Counted from the first letter of the stretch, positions 51,238 to 60,540 are shown. The stretch is DNA of 64,000 nt from Prevotella sp. UBA2756 (GCA_002353205.1 DEJE01000014.1:69597-133596); one strand, 5' to 3'. The notes: a model not told the origin generated them from the sequence alone. Made by a program: numbers and translations.

Positions 51238-52542
51238 CTATCTCAGCCGCTGTTTGATCCAGAGCATCTGCCGCTGGTTGGTTTCCGTTGTCGTCCAGTG
51301 CTCGTTGATGGGTGTGACGAGCGATTCCTTCGGTGCCGTGATGAGGTTCCACACGATATAGCTGGTCGTCGGGGGGCAGACGTTGTCGTTGTAGCCCCAA
51401 GTCAGATAGGTGGGACAGCTGATGCGCCGTGCGAAGTTCACCACGTCGTAGTACTGCATCGTCTTCACCTTCTCCGGCGTGAGCATCCGGTTCTCGCGGT
51501 TGAAGTGCGGATAGCCCCCGGCGCGGTTGTCCAGATAGCCGGCCATGTCGCTCAGGGCCGGATGATTGGCCACGCAGGCTGTGACGCGCGGGTCGAGAGC
51601 CGCCGTGATGAGCGCCAGGGCACCGCCCTGACTGCCCCCTTGCACGGCCACGTTGCGTCCGTCCCACTCGGGCATCGACGTCAGGTAGTCGATGGCTCGC
51701 ACGCAAGCCACGTAGACATGCTTCATGTAGTAGTTGTCGCGGTCGTCGAGCCCGTTCTCCAAGTATCCGTTCTCGCCAGCGAAGGCAGCGCTGATTTCCT
51801 TGAACGACTCTTCCGTCAGCTCAGGATTCAGCCCGTGGATCTCCATCTCCAGGCGGATGAAGCCGTTCTTGGCATAATAGGTGTTGCGCATCGGCTCCTT
51901 GATGGTCTTGATGCCGGCGCCCGGCGGACAGAGCACCACGGGGCAACGGCGCTCGCTGCTGGCCCACTTCGGCACCGTCAGATAGCCGTAGACGCTGTGA
52001 CGGCGGTCGGTACGGATTTTCAGCAGGTAGCAGTCGAAGTCGTCGGTGGTGTAGGCCTCCACCTTTTTCTTACTTACTTGTATGGGCGTGCGGCGCGCTT
52101 CTTCCAGGTTCTTCTTCCAGAAGTCGTCGAAGTCGGCAGGGTTCTGCGTGTAGGGCACGAGCTTCTCGGGCGAGAAGCCCACCTTCACGTGGTGCTCGTA
52201 GCGCGTCCCGTCGACGGTGGCCGACAGGCGCAGGTCGAGAAATCCCGGCTTCTTCAGCGTCCCCATGTTGATGGTGGCGCGTCCGTACTTCAGTTTTTCA
52301 CTTCCCTTCTTCGTGGCGGGCATCATGTCGGGGCCTATCTCGTAGTCCACGGTGACGTTCTGCGGAATGCCATAGCGACAGAAGGTCACCTCCACCTTCG
52401 CCTGCTCGCCCGTCTGGTAGAGCCAGTCGGCATGGTCGGGCACGGTGAGCCACAGGTAGTCGCTGCGATAGGGATAGTTCTCTGCGCGGGCTCCGGTGCT
52501 CAACAGCACCAGCCAGGCCGCAAGGGCGATGAGTTTCTTCAT
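51238..52542 (-). CDS. Acetylxylan esterase-like (CE7) exported hydrolase
   Basis: The protein has 434 residues from the ATG at 52540-52542, preceded by a promoter 27 bp upstream. A signal peptide ends near ARAEN. An N-terminal beta domain precedes the alpha/beta-hydrolase core with nucleophile Ser in VQGGSQGGALAL, the Asp in WGYNDNVCPP and His in NEHWTTT. CE7 enzymes remove acetyl groups from xylan or oligosaccharides. No xylan locus is adjacent, so the substrate is uncertain. Confidence 0.88.
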   Translation of the reverse strand: MKKLIALAAWLVLLSTGARAENYPYRSDYLWLTVPDHADWLYQTGEQAKVEVTFCRYGIPQNVTVDYEIGPDMMPATKKGSEKLKYGRATINMGTLKKPGFLDLRLSATVDGTRYEHHVKVGFSPEKLVPYTQNPADFDDFWKKNLEEARRTPIQVSKKKVEAYTTDDFDCYLLKIRTDRRHSVYGYLTVPKWASSERRCPVVLCPPGAGIKTIKEPMRNTYYAKNGFIRLEMEIHGLNPELTEESFKEISAAFAGENGYLENGLDDRDNYYMKHVYVACVRAIDYLTSMPEWDGRNVAVQGGSQGGALALITAALDPRVTACVANHPALSDMAGYLDNRAGGYPHFNRENRMLTPEKVKTMQYYDVVNFARRISCPTYLTWGYNDNVCPPTTSYIVWNLITAPKESLVTPINEHWTTTETNQRQMLWIKQRLR

Positions 52543-52568
52543 TTTGATCAGATAGTTTGTTTTGCTTG

Positions 52569-52576
52569 CAAATATA
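52569..52576 (-). promoter_or_regulatory. -7 box of the CE7 gene
   Basis: On the minus strand this reads TATATTTG followed by CA, 27 bp before the start at 52542. Confidence 0.55.
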
Positions 52577-52792
52577 CACAAAAATCCTGAAACAGAGCCG
52601 ATTCCTTTCCAAAAAAATGCGAAACCGACGTCAGGGAAGCCCTCCTCAAGGCCTCCTCTTCTCCTCTTCCTTCATCAGACAGGCCGACAAGAAACAGGTG
52701 TCCATCTCTGTTTTGTCGCATTATCACGCCTTTGTCGCAACCAGTGGAAGCGAAACAGGCGGAAAAACGACGGGCGATGTCTCGGAACGTCA

Positions 52793-52800
52793 TATCTTTG
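52793..52800 (+). promoter_or_regulatory. -7 box of the M15-like lipoprotein gene
   Basis: TATCTTTG followed by CA lies 43 bp before the ATG at 52843. Confidence 0.6.
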
Positions 52801-52842
52801 CATCGTGAAAAAACAATCATAATGAACTAAAAAAACAACGAA

Positions 52843-53565
52843 ATGATGAAAAAAACAGCAAAGATGGCTCTCGTAGCCGCACTCATACTCGGTGGAACAA
52901 CCATGTTGACCTCTTGCGAGAGGGATGTCAAAGCAGCCGTCGACGGACTGATGAAGCCTGTCAACGACCAGCTGAAGCGGTGGGACGAGCAGACGAAGGC
53001 CGAACACCTGGCCAACCTCCAGAACTGGGTGCACAGCGAGACCGACGAAGAAGCCATCAAGAAGTTCGGCTACGAGAAGTGTTTCTCGGTGGTGCCGCTC
53101 ACCGACCAGTACTGGAACGACTACAAGACGGTGGCCCTCAGCCCCAACGCCGACAAGGCGAAACTCTGCGAGGTGCGGTCGCTGACCTATGTGTCGCGCG
53201 GCAGGGACGGCTATGCCATCCGCATCGGCTCGCTGATCTGCGACAAGCGCATCGCCAACGACCTGCTCGCCATCTTCCGCTCGCTCTACGAGCAGAAATA
53301 CGAGGTGCCCGACCTAAGCCCATGCTACGAATTTTCGTGGCAGCAGCTGATCAACAACAACAGCTCTTTCTGCTATTTCTACGACGAACATGAGCCCGAG
53401 GCGGCCGACCTGCTGCAGCAGCAGGGCCTCGTGGTGGTACTCAATCCTGCTTTCGCACCGGCCGACGGGCACGACAAGGCCGTGCAACTGTTCCGTCAGC
53501 ACGGATTCACGTGGGGCGGCGACACGCCCAACGGACAGCGCTACCGCTTTGAACGGCGGTTCTGA
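52843..53565 (+). CDS. M15-peptidase-like lipoprotein that has lost its zinc ligands
   Basis: The protein has 240 residues. The lipobox is MLTSCERD (Cys about 25). The middle and end resemble D-Ala-D-Ala carboxypeptidase-like M15 proteins of Bacteroidota: IGSLICDKRIANDLLAIFRS, LYEQKYEV, INNNSSFCYF and HGFTWGGD. At the position of the usual SKHxxGxAxDINP motif it has LLQQQGLVVVLNP, so the zinc His and Asp are Gln and Val. The terminal WxxYQHFE-type His is replaced (GQRYRFE). It is therefore probably catalytically inactive. A peptidoglycan-binding or regulatory role is inference. The family call itself is from remembered motifs. Confidence 0.6.
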   Translation: MMKKTAKMALVAALILGGTTMLTSCERDVKAAVDGLMKPVNDQLKRWDEQTKAEHLANLQNWVHSETDEEAIKKFGYEKCFSVVPLTDQYWNDYKTVALSPNADKAKLCEVRSLTYVSRGRDGYAIRIGSLICDKRIANDLLAIFRSLYEQKYEVPDLSPCYEFSWQQLINNNSSFCYFYDEHEPEAADLLQQQGLVVVLNPAFAPADGHDKAVQLFRQHGFTWGGDTPNGQRYRFERRF

Positions 53566-54055
53566 CCCTGATGGCTTCCCGCTGTGGCGCTGAGTTGCCT
53601 TCGTTCGCTGCATCTCGGCGGCCATCGGCAGGTGCTGAATAATCCTTACGAATTAACTTTCGTTATACAAAACTACGGGCACTTCTCTGATTTTAAAATC
53701 AGACGGCCGCATTTGAGCGATTCTCGCGAAAGTTGTAATGCGTTGGAAACGAGCGCCTTGTCTTTTCTTTACATTTCCATGACTTCCAAAATGGCCCATT
53801 CTGAACTCCAGAATGGGCCATTTTGCTTTGCAGAATGAGCCATTTCGGAGAGCAAAACGGCGCATTTTGAAGTGTAAGATGATTCATTTTGAAAATCGCG
53901 ACGATTTTTTTCGCTTCCGCGAATGATTTTTCTGCCGAAACAGAGACATTCGTCTTCCTAGAATGAAAAAGTATTTTTCACGATTTTTCGGTCAATAATG
54001 TTTACAGGGCTGCTCGGTTTTGACGATGAAGTCACAGGGAGGACGATCTGTTATG
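53566..54055. other. Spacer carrying the second copy of the dispersed repeat
   Basis: No gene is supported. 53688-53897 is repeat copy B. Flanking sequence is AT-rich without recognisable features. Small frames here are shadows of the repeat. Confidence 0.6.
53688..53897 (-). repeat. Dispersed 210-bp repeat, copy B, inverted relative to copy A
   Basis: Read on the minus strand it shows the same order as 25583-25794: GATTTTCAAAATG, five units with core AAAATGnnnCATTCTG of 21-22 bp, then AAATGTAAAGAAAAGACAAG and a tail ending CGGCCGT.TGATTTTAA. The copies differ at scattered positions, mainly within the central bases of the palindromic units. Confidence 0.85.
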
Positions 54056-56353
54056 TCAGCGTATGCCGTAGAGATAGCCGAGGAGAGCCATCTTGCCGCG
54101 CATGGTCTCACGGGGAGTGAACTCGCCGTTGACCCAGAAGTATCGCTGGTTGAAGAAAGACTCCTGTCGGGGCCAGCCGCCGTCAGTCCACGACGGGTAC
54201 ATGCGTTCGGTCAGGATGCGGGCGTCGCCGCCGTCGCCCGGCGACCATGTCTCAGTGCCGTTGAAGGGCGTCTGTCCGGGATGACACTCCGGCGTGCCGT
54301 CGTTACGGCCTGTGGTGTAGCAGTCGGTGATGTGGCGCTCGCCGAGTCCGGTCATCTCCACGATGTTGCCGGGGTTGCGTCCCATGGCCCAGCTGGCCTC
54401 AGTGTACATGACGTGTTCAAGCTCCTTGCGCTTGCTCTTGTCGGCAATATAGTGATAGAGCATCACGAGCTGCAGGTTCTGTGAGGTCTGCCAGCGGCGG
54501 TCGTTGGCGGCCCGGCGCGACGGTCGCTGATCCACATGGCCGATGTTGTATTTCTCTGCCTCTGTGCGCACGCTGGCCTTCAGCTCCTGGTAGAGTTGGG
54601 CAAAGTGGCGCTGATGCGGACAGGTGATATAGGCCACGGCCGTCCATACGTTAGCGATGGACAGACTGTATTTCTCTTCGGCAAAGACCTTCTCCCATTG
54701 CTGGTCGCCAGTCAGGTTATAGAGGTAGGCTGCCGCCATCTGGCGGAAGTCGCGGCCACGGATGCTCATGCTTCCGATGCCCTGCTCGTCGTCGAGCTGC
54801 TGGTTGTCCTGTCGGCTTGCGAAGCTGAAAGCCTTGATGGCTTCGTCGGTATAGTAGGTCCTCAGTGAGTCGTAGAGAGCCTGATCCACTCCTGCCGTCA
54901 GGCTACCGATGCGGAAGGCTTCTGCTATCATGGCGCAGTTGGCGGCATTGGCCCATGCTGCCATGGTGGTGCATCCGGCCTGGAACATCACTGTCCAGTC
55001 GGCCGACGGATTGGTGACACCCTGCGAGTAAGCCTCGCCGTCGCGTATGCTGAGGAAGAAGTCCACCTCGTTGCGGGCCTCGTCGATGATGTCGGGGATG
55101 CCGTTGCCGCTTTCTCGGATGCCGAGATCGTCTTCAGCGAGCCGTCCGCCCGTCAGCAGATAAGGCAGCAGCATGTCGTAGATGTTGCTCACGTGGGCCA
55201 GATGGCGGTCCCAGTCCATGGCATCGGAGTGGCCTCCGCGGACATCGAGGTTCACAGGATTGCCCGGCAGGCGATGCTGCCAGAAGGCCGATGCCATGAC
55301 AGGCTTGAAGTGTGGCTCGTCCCAAACGTCGCCGCGCAGCTTGCGCCAGTCGGGATGCCAGGGATGGAGGTCGGTCTTGTAGATGGTGAAGCCCTTCGGG
55401 TCGGTCTCTGCGATGAACTGCGGCTGCCTGGGGATGGGCGATACGCGTGGTGTGTCGATGGGTTCGCCGAGCCGCATGTAGTAGTAGCCGCGAACGGAGT
55501 AGCGGTAGGGCTGATGGTAGATGTCGCTGCTGATGTCAAAGTCCATGCTGCAGCCCACGTCCTCTACCACCAAGCGGTATCTGCCGGGCTTCGTGGCGCG
55601 GAAGTCGATGTTCCACACGTCGCTGCCGACAAGATTCTTGTTGCCGGCCTCGTTCTTGCTCTCGCTGAGAGGTTTCCAGAACTTCACGGTTCCCATCTTC
55701 TGTTTCTTCTTGTTTCCGACGTTGTAGAGCCACACGCTGCGCCCTTCCCACTCCTTGTAGCTGCGGCTTCCGCCGTCGCCGAGCCATTGGTAGAGGTCGG
55801 CAGCATGGGTCGACTCAGCAGGCGAGTAGCCAATGATGTTCACGTGGATGGCTTCCGACGGTGTGTTCCATACATCGAACCTGACGCTGGCCGACGACTG
55901 GTCGCTGCCAATGCCCTGCGGAATGGAGACAGTGTAGGTGCATCCCTGGCGCATCGGCTTCTCCAGCTGCAGGAACAGCCAGTGGTCGAGCTCGCTCTTC
56001 AGCGTGTGGTCGGTGTTCATCGGTTTCGACTTGCGCCAAACGTTGACGGGGTGGGCCGCGGCAAAGGTCTTGTCGTCCTTGGAACTGATGGTCCATGCCG
56101 CCGCCTTCTGGGCCAGGTCAACCTTCAGCCGCTCGCCAAAGACGCGTAGCGTGTCGTCGCCTTCAGAAAAAGAGTGGCCCAGAAAAGCACTCGGTCCGGT
56201 ACCGCTATCCCTGTAGCGCACCTCGCCGTCGCGGAAGTGGAGCATCAGATAGCCTTTGTCAATCACTCTGAGTTCAATCAGTTTTGTAGCACCAACGGGT
56301 AAGCTGGAAAGCAGCAGTAAGCTGGCTAAAGCGAATAGGGACTTATTAACCAT
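54056..56353 (-). CDS. Exported GH9 glycoside hydrolase with N-terminal Ig-like domain
   Basis: The protein has 765 residues. A signal peptide ends near VGATK. After a Bacteroidota-type N-terminal beta region comes a CelD-N-like Ig domain (about 175-285, IHVNIIGYSP) and an (alpha/alpha)6 GH9 domain from about 300. The catalytic Asp pair corresponds to RGGHSDAMDWDRH, and the late catalytic Glu probably to VNGEFTPRETMRGKM. MGRNPGNIVEMTGLGERH matches the family NP...G..H region. GH9 enzymes cleave beta-1,4-glucans, with some exo-acting or glucosaminidase variants. It follows the DUF3667 gene by 27 bp in an operon. Confidence 0.88.
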   Translation of the reverse strand: MVNKSLFALASLLLLSSLPVGATKLIELRVIDKGYLMLHFRDGEVRYRDSGTGPSAFLGHSFSEGDDTLRVFGERLKVDLAQKAAAWTISSKDDKTFAAAHPVNVWRKSKPMNTDHTLKSELDHWLFLQLEKPMRQGCTYTVSIPQGIGSDQSSASVRFDVWNTPSEAIHVNIIGYSPAESTHAADLYQWLGDGGSRSYKEWEGRSVWLYNVGNKKKQKMGTVKFWKPLSESKNEAGNKNLVGSDVWNIDFRATKPGRYRLVVEDVGCSMDFDISSDIYHQPYRYSVRGYYYMRLGEPIDTPRVSPIPRQPQFIAETDPKGFTIYKTDLHPWHPDWRKLRGDVWDEPHFKPVMASAFWQHRLPGNPVNLDVRGGHSDAMDWDRHLAHVSNIYDMLLPYLLTGGRLAEDDLGIRESGNGIPDIIDEARNEVDFFLSIRDGEAYSQGVTNPSADWTVMFQAGCTTMAAWANAANCAMIAEAFRIGSLTAGVDQALYDSLRTYYTDEAIKAFSFASRQDNQQLDDEQGIGSMSIRGRDFRQMAAAYLYNLTGDQQWEKVFAEEKYSLSIANVWTAVAYITCPHQRHFAQLYQELKASVRTEAEKYNIGHVDQRPSRRAANDRRWQTSQNLQLVMLYHYIADKSKRKELEHVMYTEASWAMGRNPGNIVEMTGLGERHITDCYTTGRNDGTPECHPGQTPFNGTETWSPGDGGDARILTERMYPSWTDGGWPRQESFFNQRYFWVNGEFTPRETMRGKMALLGYLYGIR

Positions 56354-56380
56354 AATCTGTCTATAATAAGTGTTACAAAA

Positions 56381-57547
56381 TTATCTGTGTCGCTGCCTCA
56401 TCTTCCGCACGAGGGCGGTGGTGACGGTGATGAGCACGATGAGCGAGATGCCGAAGACCACGATGCGGCTGATCCAGTTGCCCACGTCGGTGCCACCATC
56501 GTTAACGAATGTCTTGTGAATGTCGGCTATGATGAACGCAATGTGGCCGAGGATGTTCAGACAGAGGAACACCAGCACGGCTTTCTCTTTCGCCCGTTGC
56601 CAACGGCTCTGCACGGGGCGGTCGTAGAAGGCTGCCTTGTAGCACTCTACTGTCAGCAGAAAGGCAGCTACGCCGAACAGTCCGGCGGAGATCCTTGTAT
56701 CAGTGTGACCATAGTCAGACGCAGTGAAAACGATTGAGAGCAACTGGAGCAGTACGGCGACAGTAAGGATCTCGAATACAGAGAGAATGCCGACCATGGC
56801 AATTCGCCAAACCGTGTCCCAAAGGCTGTAGCCGAACAATTGCGAATAGACGATGATGAGCTGCAAGGTGATGATGATGCATAGTTCGGCAAGAGCCGAC
56901 GTATCAGTGCTTTGCAGGTTCATAGCCCAGGTCACAACGCCCGTGAGGAAAACGAGGATGAGAAACAGTGTGCTGTTGAACACCTGAATGAAGAATCCCT
57001 GCGGCAAGTTGTGCGTAGCAAGGCGCGGCGAATAGCGGAACACGATGTTGGTGGGCAGCAGCAAGAACATGAAGAAGAGCAGCGACGCCCAGTCGTAGTG
57101 TTTGCTCAGCCACAGCTCCATCCTTCCCATGAGGTCGGCCGCCTCGGTGGCCGTTTGGGTATCTTCGGGGCCGAAAATATGGATTTGGGTCAGGTTGTTG
57201 ATGACGAAGATGAGGGTGGCCACGATGACCAGCATCTTCACCGGCGGGAAGCTCACCTGCTTGCGGCCGCTGATATACTCGCCGATGAGATAGCCCGGAC
57301 GGAACAGCAGCTGCCACAGGGTGTAAGGCATGGAACGCGTGCCGATGCCCCAAAGGTCCATCACGCCCTCGCGGATGCTATGCCATGTTACCAATCCCGT
57401 GCCGCCACGCTGACCGCAGCACGGGCAGAAGTTGCCCTCGAACTCGTGGCCGCAGTTCTGGCAGCGATGCTTGTCGTGACTCATCGTGAAGGCAACGGGC
57501 GACTTTTGCCATTGCTTCAACCGCTGATAACTCTCTCTGATGTTCAT
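56381..57547 (-). CDS. DUF3667 zinc-ribbon membrane protein
   Basis: The protein has 388 residues from the ATG at 57545-57547, 9 nt from the promoter box at 57556-57563. A cytoplasmic zinc ribbon CQNCGHEFEGNFCPCCGQ (about 29-46) is followed by RSMPYTLWQLLFRPGYLIGE (about 71-90), the core of DUF3667, and about six to seven membrane helices. The function is unknown. The GH9 gene lies directly downstream, perhaps only as a co-transcribed neighbour. Confidence 0.87.
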   Translation of the reverse strand: MNIRESYQRLKQWQKSPVAFTMSHDKHRCQNCGHEFEGNFCPCCGQRGGTGLVTWHSIREGVMDLWGIGTRSMPYTLWQLLFRPGYLIGEYISGRKQVSFPPVKMLVIVATLIFVINNLTQIHIFGPEDTQTATEAADLMGRMELWLSKHYDWASLLFFMFLLLPTNIVFRYSPRLATHNLPQGFFIQVFNSTLFLILVFLTGVVTWAMNLQSTDTSALAELCIIITLQLIIVYSQLFGYSLWDTVWRIAMVGILSVFEILTVAVLLQLLSIVFTASDYGHTDTRISAGLFGVAAFLLTVECYKAAFYDRPVQSRWQRAKEKAVLVFLCLNILGHIAFIIADIHKTFVNDGGTDVGNWISRIVVFGISLIVLITVTTALVRKMRQRHR

Positions 57548-57555
57548 ATTCGGTA

Positions 57556-57563
57556 CAAAGGTA
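57556..57563 (-). promoter_or_regulatory. -7 box of the DUF3667-GH9 operon, 8 nt before the ATG
   Basis: On the minus strand this reads TACCTTTG, a perfect TAnnTTTG match immediately before the start codon, again implying a nearly leaderless message. Confidence 0.6.
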
Positions 57564-57747
57564 GCCATTTTTCCGTATTTACCAAACTGTAAAGCAAAAA
57601 AACTGACATCTTTGGATAAGCAGCTCGCGTTCGAAAACGAAAATAAATGCAAGCATTCATTTTGCGTTTTGCTCACTTATTTGATAAAATCTTCCCGTTC
57701 GATCAAACAAAATTTTTTGTTTGCTTCTCACTTACTCAGATTTTTCG

Positions 57748-57755
57748 TAACTTTG
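57748..57755 (+). promoter_or_regulatory. Distal -7 box of alaS
   Basis: TAACTTTG, preceded by a TTTG-containing stretch, could start a transcript about 115 nt before alaS. Confidence 0.45.
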
Positions 57756-57824
57756 GATAAATTACTCCCGTTCGAAAACGAAAATAAATGCAAGCATTCA
57801 TTTTGCGTTTTGCTCACTTATTCG

Positions 57825-57832
57825 TAACTTTG
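57825..57832 (+). promoter_or_regulatory. Proximal -7 box of alaS
   Basis: TAACTTTG followed by CA, with TTTTG at 57801-57805 and a 19-bp spacer, lies 38 bp before alaS. Confidence 0.65.
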
Positions 57833-57870
57833 CAGCCAAATTGTAAAAACAAAGAGGAAACAAGAAAAAG

Positions 57871-60492
57871 ATGATGACAGCAAATGAGATTCGCGACTCG
57901 TTCAAGAAGTTCTTCGAGTCGAAGCAGCACGCCATCGTGCCCTCGGCACCGATGGTCATTAAAGACGACCCCACACTGATGTTCACCAATGCGGGCATGA
58001 ACCAGTGGAAAGACATCATACTGGGCACTCGCGACCCCGAACCGCGCCGACGCGCAGACTCGCAGAAGTGCCTGCGCGTGAGCGGCAAGCACAACGACCT
58101 GGAAGAGGTGGGGCACGACACGTACCACCACACCATGTTCGAGATGCTGGGCAACTGGTCGTTCGGCGACTATTTCAAGGAAGGCGCCATCGACATGGCG
58201 TGGGAGTATCTGGTCGACGTGCTGAAACTGCGTCCTGAGGATCTCTACGTCACGGTCTTCGAGGGCGATGCCAGCGAAGGACTGGAACGCGACGACGAGG
58301 CTGCCGGCTACTGGCTGAAGCATGTCCCCGCCGATCACATCATCAACGGCAACAAGCATGACAACTTCTGGGAGATGGGCGACACCGGTCCCTGCGGCCC
58401 CTGCTCGGAGATTCATCTCGACAGCCGCACGCCCGAAGAGAAGGCGAAGGTGGCCGGGCGCGACTTGGTGAACAAGGACGACCCGCAGGTGATTGAAATC
58501 TGGAACCTGGTGTTCATGCAGTTCAACCGCAAGGCCGACGGATCGCTGGAGAAACTCTCGATGAACGTCATCGACACCGGCATGGGCTTCGAGCGTCTGG
58601 TGCGTGCCATCCAGGGCAAGCACTCCAACTACGACACCGACGTGTTCCAGCCGATGATTCACGAGATAGAGCGCCAGAGCGGAAAGACCTACGGCAAGGC
58701 CGAGGACACGGATGTTGCCATGCGCGTCATCGCCGACCATATTCGTGCCGTCAGCTTCTCGATAGCCGACGGTCAGCTGCCGGGAAATGCCAAGGCCGGA
58801 TACGTCATCCGTCGCATCCTGCGCCGTGCCGTGCGCTATGCCTACACCTTCCTCGACCAGAAAGATGCCTTCATGTTCAAACTCGTGCCGACGCTCGTGA
58901 GCGAGATGGGCGATGCCTATCCCGAACTGAAGGCGCAGCGCGAACTCATCATGCGTGTAATAAAGGAAGAGGAGGATGCTTTCCTGCGTACGCTCGACCG
59001 CGGCATTCGCCTGCTCGACGAGGATATGGCAGCACTGAAAGCAGAGGGGAAGACCGTTCTCGACGGCACCCAGGCCTTCCGGTTGTTTGATACCTACGGC
59101 TTCCCGCTCGACCTGACCGAGCTGATATGCCGCGAAAACGGGTTCACTGTCGACGAAGAGCAGTTCCAGCAGGAGATGCAGAAGCAGAAGGAGCGCGCAC
59201 GCAACGCTGCTCAGGTGGAGAACGGCGACTGGATAGAGCTTCAGGCCGGCGAGCAGCAGTTCGTGGGCTACGACTATACCGAATACGAATGCCGCATCCT
59301 GCGCTACCGTCAGGTGAAGCAGAAGAAGAGCACCTACTACGAACTGGTGCTCGATGCCACGCCTTTCTACGGAGAGATGGGCGGACAGGTGGGCGACCAG
59401 GGCGTCCTCGTCAGCGAGACGGAAACGGTGGAGATCGTCGACACGAAGCGCGAGAACAACCAGTCGATCCACATCGTGAAGAAGTTGCCCGAGCATCCCG
59501 AGGCTCCGTTCATGGCCTGCGTCGACACCGACAAGCGCGAGGCCAGCGCCGCCAACCACTCGGCAACCCACCTGTTGCATCATGCGCTGAAGCAGGTGCT
59601 GGGCGACCATGTGGAGCAGAAAGGCTCGTTCGTCAGCCCCGACACGCTGCGTTTCGACTTCTCTCACTTCCAGAAAGTTACCGATGAAGAGATTCGCAAG
59701 GTGGAGCGTTTGGTCAACGATGCCATCCGTCGCGACCTGCCCTTGCAGGAGTTCCGCGACACACCCATCGAGGAAGCCCGCAAGCTCGGTGCCGTGGCTC
59801 TCTTCGGCGAGAAGTACGGCGACAAGGTGCGCGTGGTGAAGTTCGGCGACAGCGTGGAGTTCTGCGGTGGCATCCATGCCCATTCCACGGGTCATATCGG
59901 AATGTTCAAGATCGTCGCCGAGAGCAGTGTGGCTGCCGGCATCCGTCGTATCGAGGCCAAGACAGGCAGCGAGTGCGAGGAATTGCTCTACAATCTGGAG
60001 GACGGATTGAAGGCTATCAAGGCACTGTTCAACAACTCCAAGGACTTGCAGGCGGCTATCGAGAAATACATCGGCGAGCACGACCAGCTGAAGAAGCAAG
60101 TGGAGCAGTTCCAGGCCGAGGCCGTGGAGCGCACCAAGGAGAAGCTGCTGTCGCAGGGTCGCGAGGTGAACGGCGTGAAGGTATTCACCGCCGTGATTCC
60201 AGCGAAGCCCGAAGTGGCCAAGGACTTGGTGTTCAAGATCCGTGCTGCCGAGCCCAGCCATTCGCTCTGTGTCGTTGGTAGCGTGTTCGACAACAAGCCG
60301 ATGCTGAATGTCTGCATCGCCGAGGATCTTGTCAGTGAGCACGGCCTGAACGCCGGTCAGCTGGTGCGCGAGGCTGCCAAGCTCATCCAGGGCGGCGGCG
60401 GCGGTCAGCCTCACTTCGCTTCGGCCGGTGGTAAGAATGCCGATGGCATCAGCGCCGCTGTCGACAAGGTGATAGAACTTGCAAATCTCTAA
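57871..60492 (+). CDS. alaS: Alanyl-tRNA synthetase
   Basis: The protein has 873 residues, full length. The class II aminoacylation domain has VPSAPMVIKDDPTLMFTNAG and NDLEEVGHDTYHHTMFEML. The editing domain has the zinc/catalytic motifs NHSATHLLHHAL (HxxxH) and EFCGGIHAHSTGHIG (CxxxH). The C-terminal C-Ala region contains GGGGQPHFASAGGKN. All parts look intact. An antisense open frame longer than this gene covers it and is not real. A terminator shared with the convergent AraC gene follows. Confidence 0.97.
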   Translation: MMTANEIRDSFKKFFESKQHAIVPSAPMVIKDDPTLMFTNAGMNQWKDIILGTRDPEPRRRADSQKCLRVSGKHNDLEEVGHDTYHHTMFEMLGNWSFGDYFKEGAIDMAWEYLVDVLKLRPEDLYVTVFEGDASEGLERDDEAAGYWLKHVPADHIINGNKHDNFWEMGDTGPCGPCSEIHLDSRTPEEKAKVAGRDLVNKDDPQVIEIWNLVFMQFNRKADGSLEKLSMNVIDTGMGFERLVRAIQGKHSNYDTDVFQPMIHEIERQSGKTYGKAEDTDVAMRVIADHIRAVSFSIADGQLPGNAKAGYVIRRILRRAVRYAYTFLDQKDAFMFKLVPTLVSEMGDAYPELKAQRELIMRVIKEEEDAFLRTLDRGIRLLDEDMAALKAEGKTVLDGTQAFRLFDTYGFPLDLTELICRENGFTVDEEQFQQEMQKQKERARNAAQVENGDWIELQAGEQQFVGYDYTEYECRILRYRQVKQKKSTYYELVLDATPFYGEMGGQVGDQGVLVSETETVEIVDTKRENNQSIHIVKKLPEHPEAPFMACVDTDKREASAANHSATHLLHHALKQVLGDHVEQKGSFVSPDTLRFDFSHFQKVTDEEIRKVERLVNDAIRRDLPLQEFRDTPIEEARKLGAVALFGEKYGDKVRVVKFGDSVEFCGGIHAHSTGHIGMFKIVAESSVAAGIRRIEAKTGSECEELLYNLEDGLKAIKALFNNSKDLQAAIEKYIGEHDQLKKQVEQFQAEAVERTKEKLLSQGREVNGVKVFTAVIPAKPEVAKDLVFKIRAAEPSHSLCVVGSVFDNKPMLNVCIAEDLVSEHGLNAGQLVREAAKLIQGGGGGQPHFASAGGKNADGISAAVDKVIELANL

Positions 60493-60505
60493 ACGTATCA
60501 TATAG

Positions 60506-60540
60506 AAAATGGGTGTCGGTAATGATCCGACACCCATTTT
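60506..60540. terminator. Terminator between alaS and the AraC gene
   Basis: AAAATGGGTGTCGG and CCGACACCCATTTT form a perfect 14-bp stem around a 7-nt loop. A-rich left and T-rich right ends allow both directions. Its right end touches the AraC stop codon. Confidence 0.9.

Larger units (their letters stand above)
57609..57832 (+). repeat. Tandem duplication of a promoter-bearing unit upstream of alaS
   Basis: A unit of about 141 bp occurs twice in direct orientation, starting CTTTGGATAA at 57609 and 57751. A 53-bp stretch beginning GTTCGAAAACGAAAATAA is identical in both (57629-57681 and 57770-57822). Each copy holds ATGCAAGCAT, ATTTTGCG (-33-like) and CTCACTTATT. A degenerate third piece (TTTGCTTCTCACTTACT) lies between them. 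Confidence 0.85.

Noticed and set aside
50774..51706. 310-residue form of the MerR protein
   Set aside because: The extension is antisense to nothing conserved, overlaps the CE7 esterase gene, and precedes the promoter box at 51146-51153.
57540..57827. 95-codon frame upstream of alaS with an internal repeat
   Set aside because: It is the translation of the duplicated promoter unit and spans the DUF3667 start and the alaS promoters.
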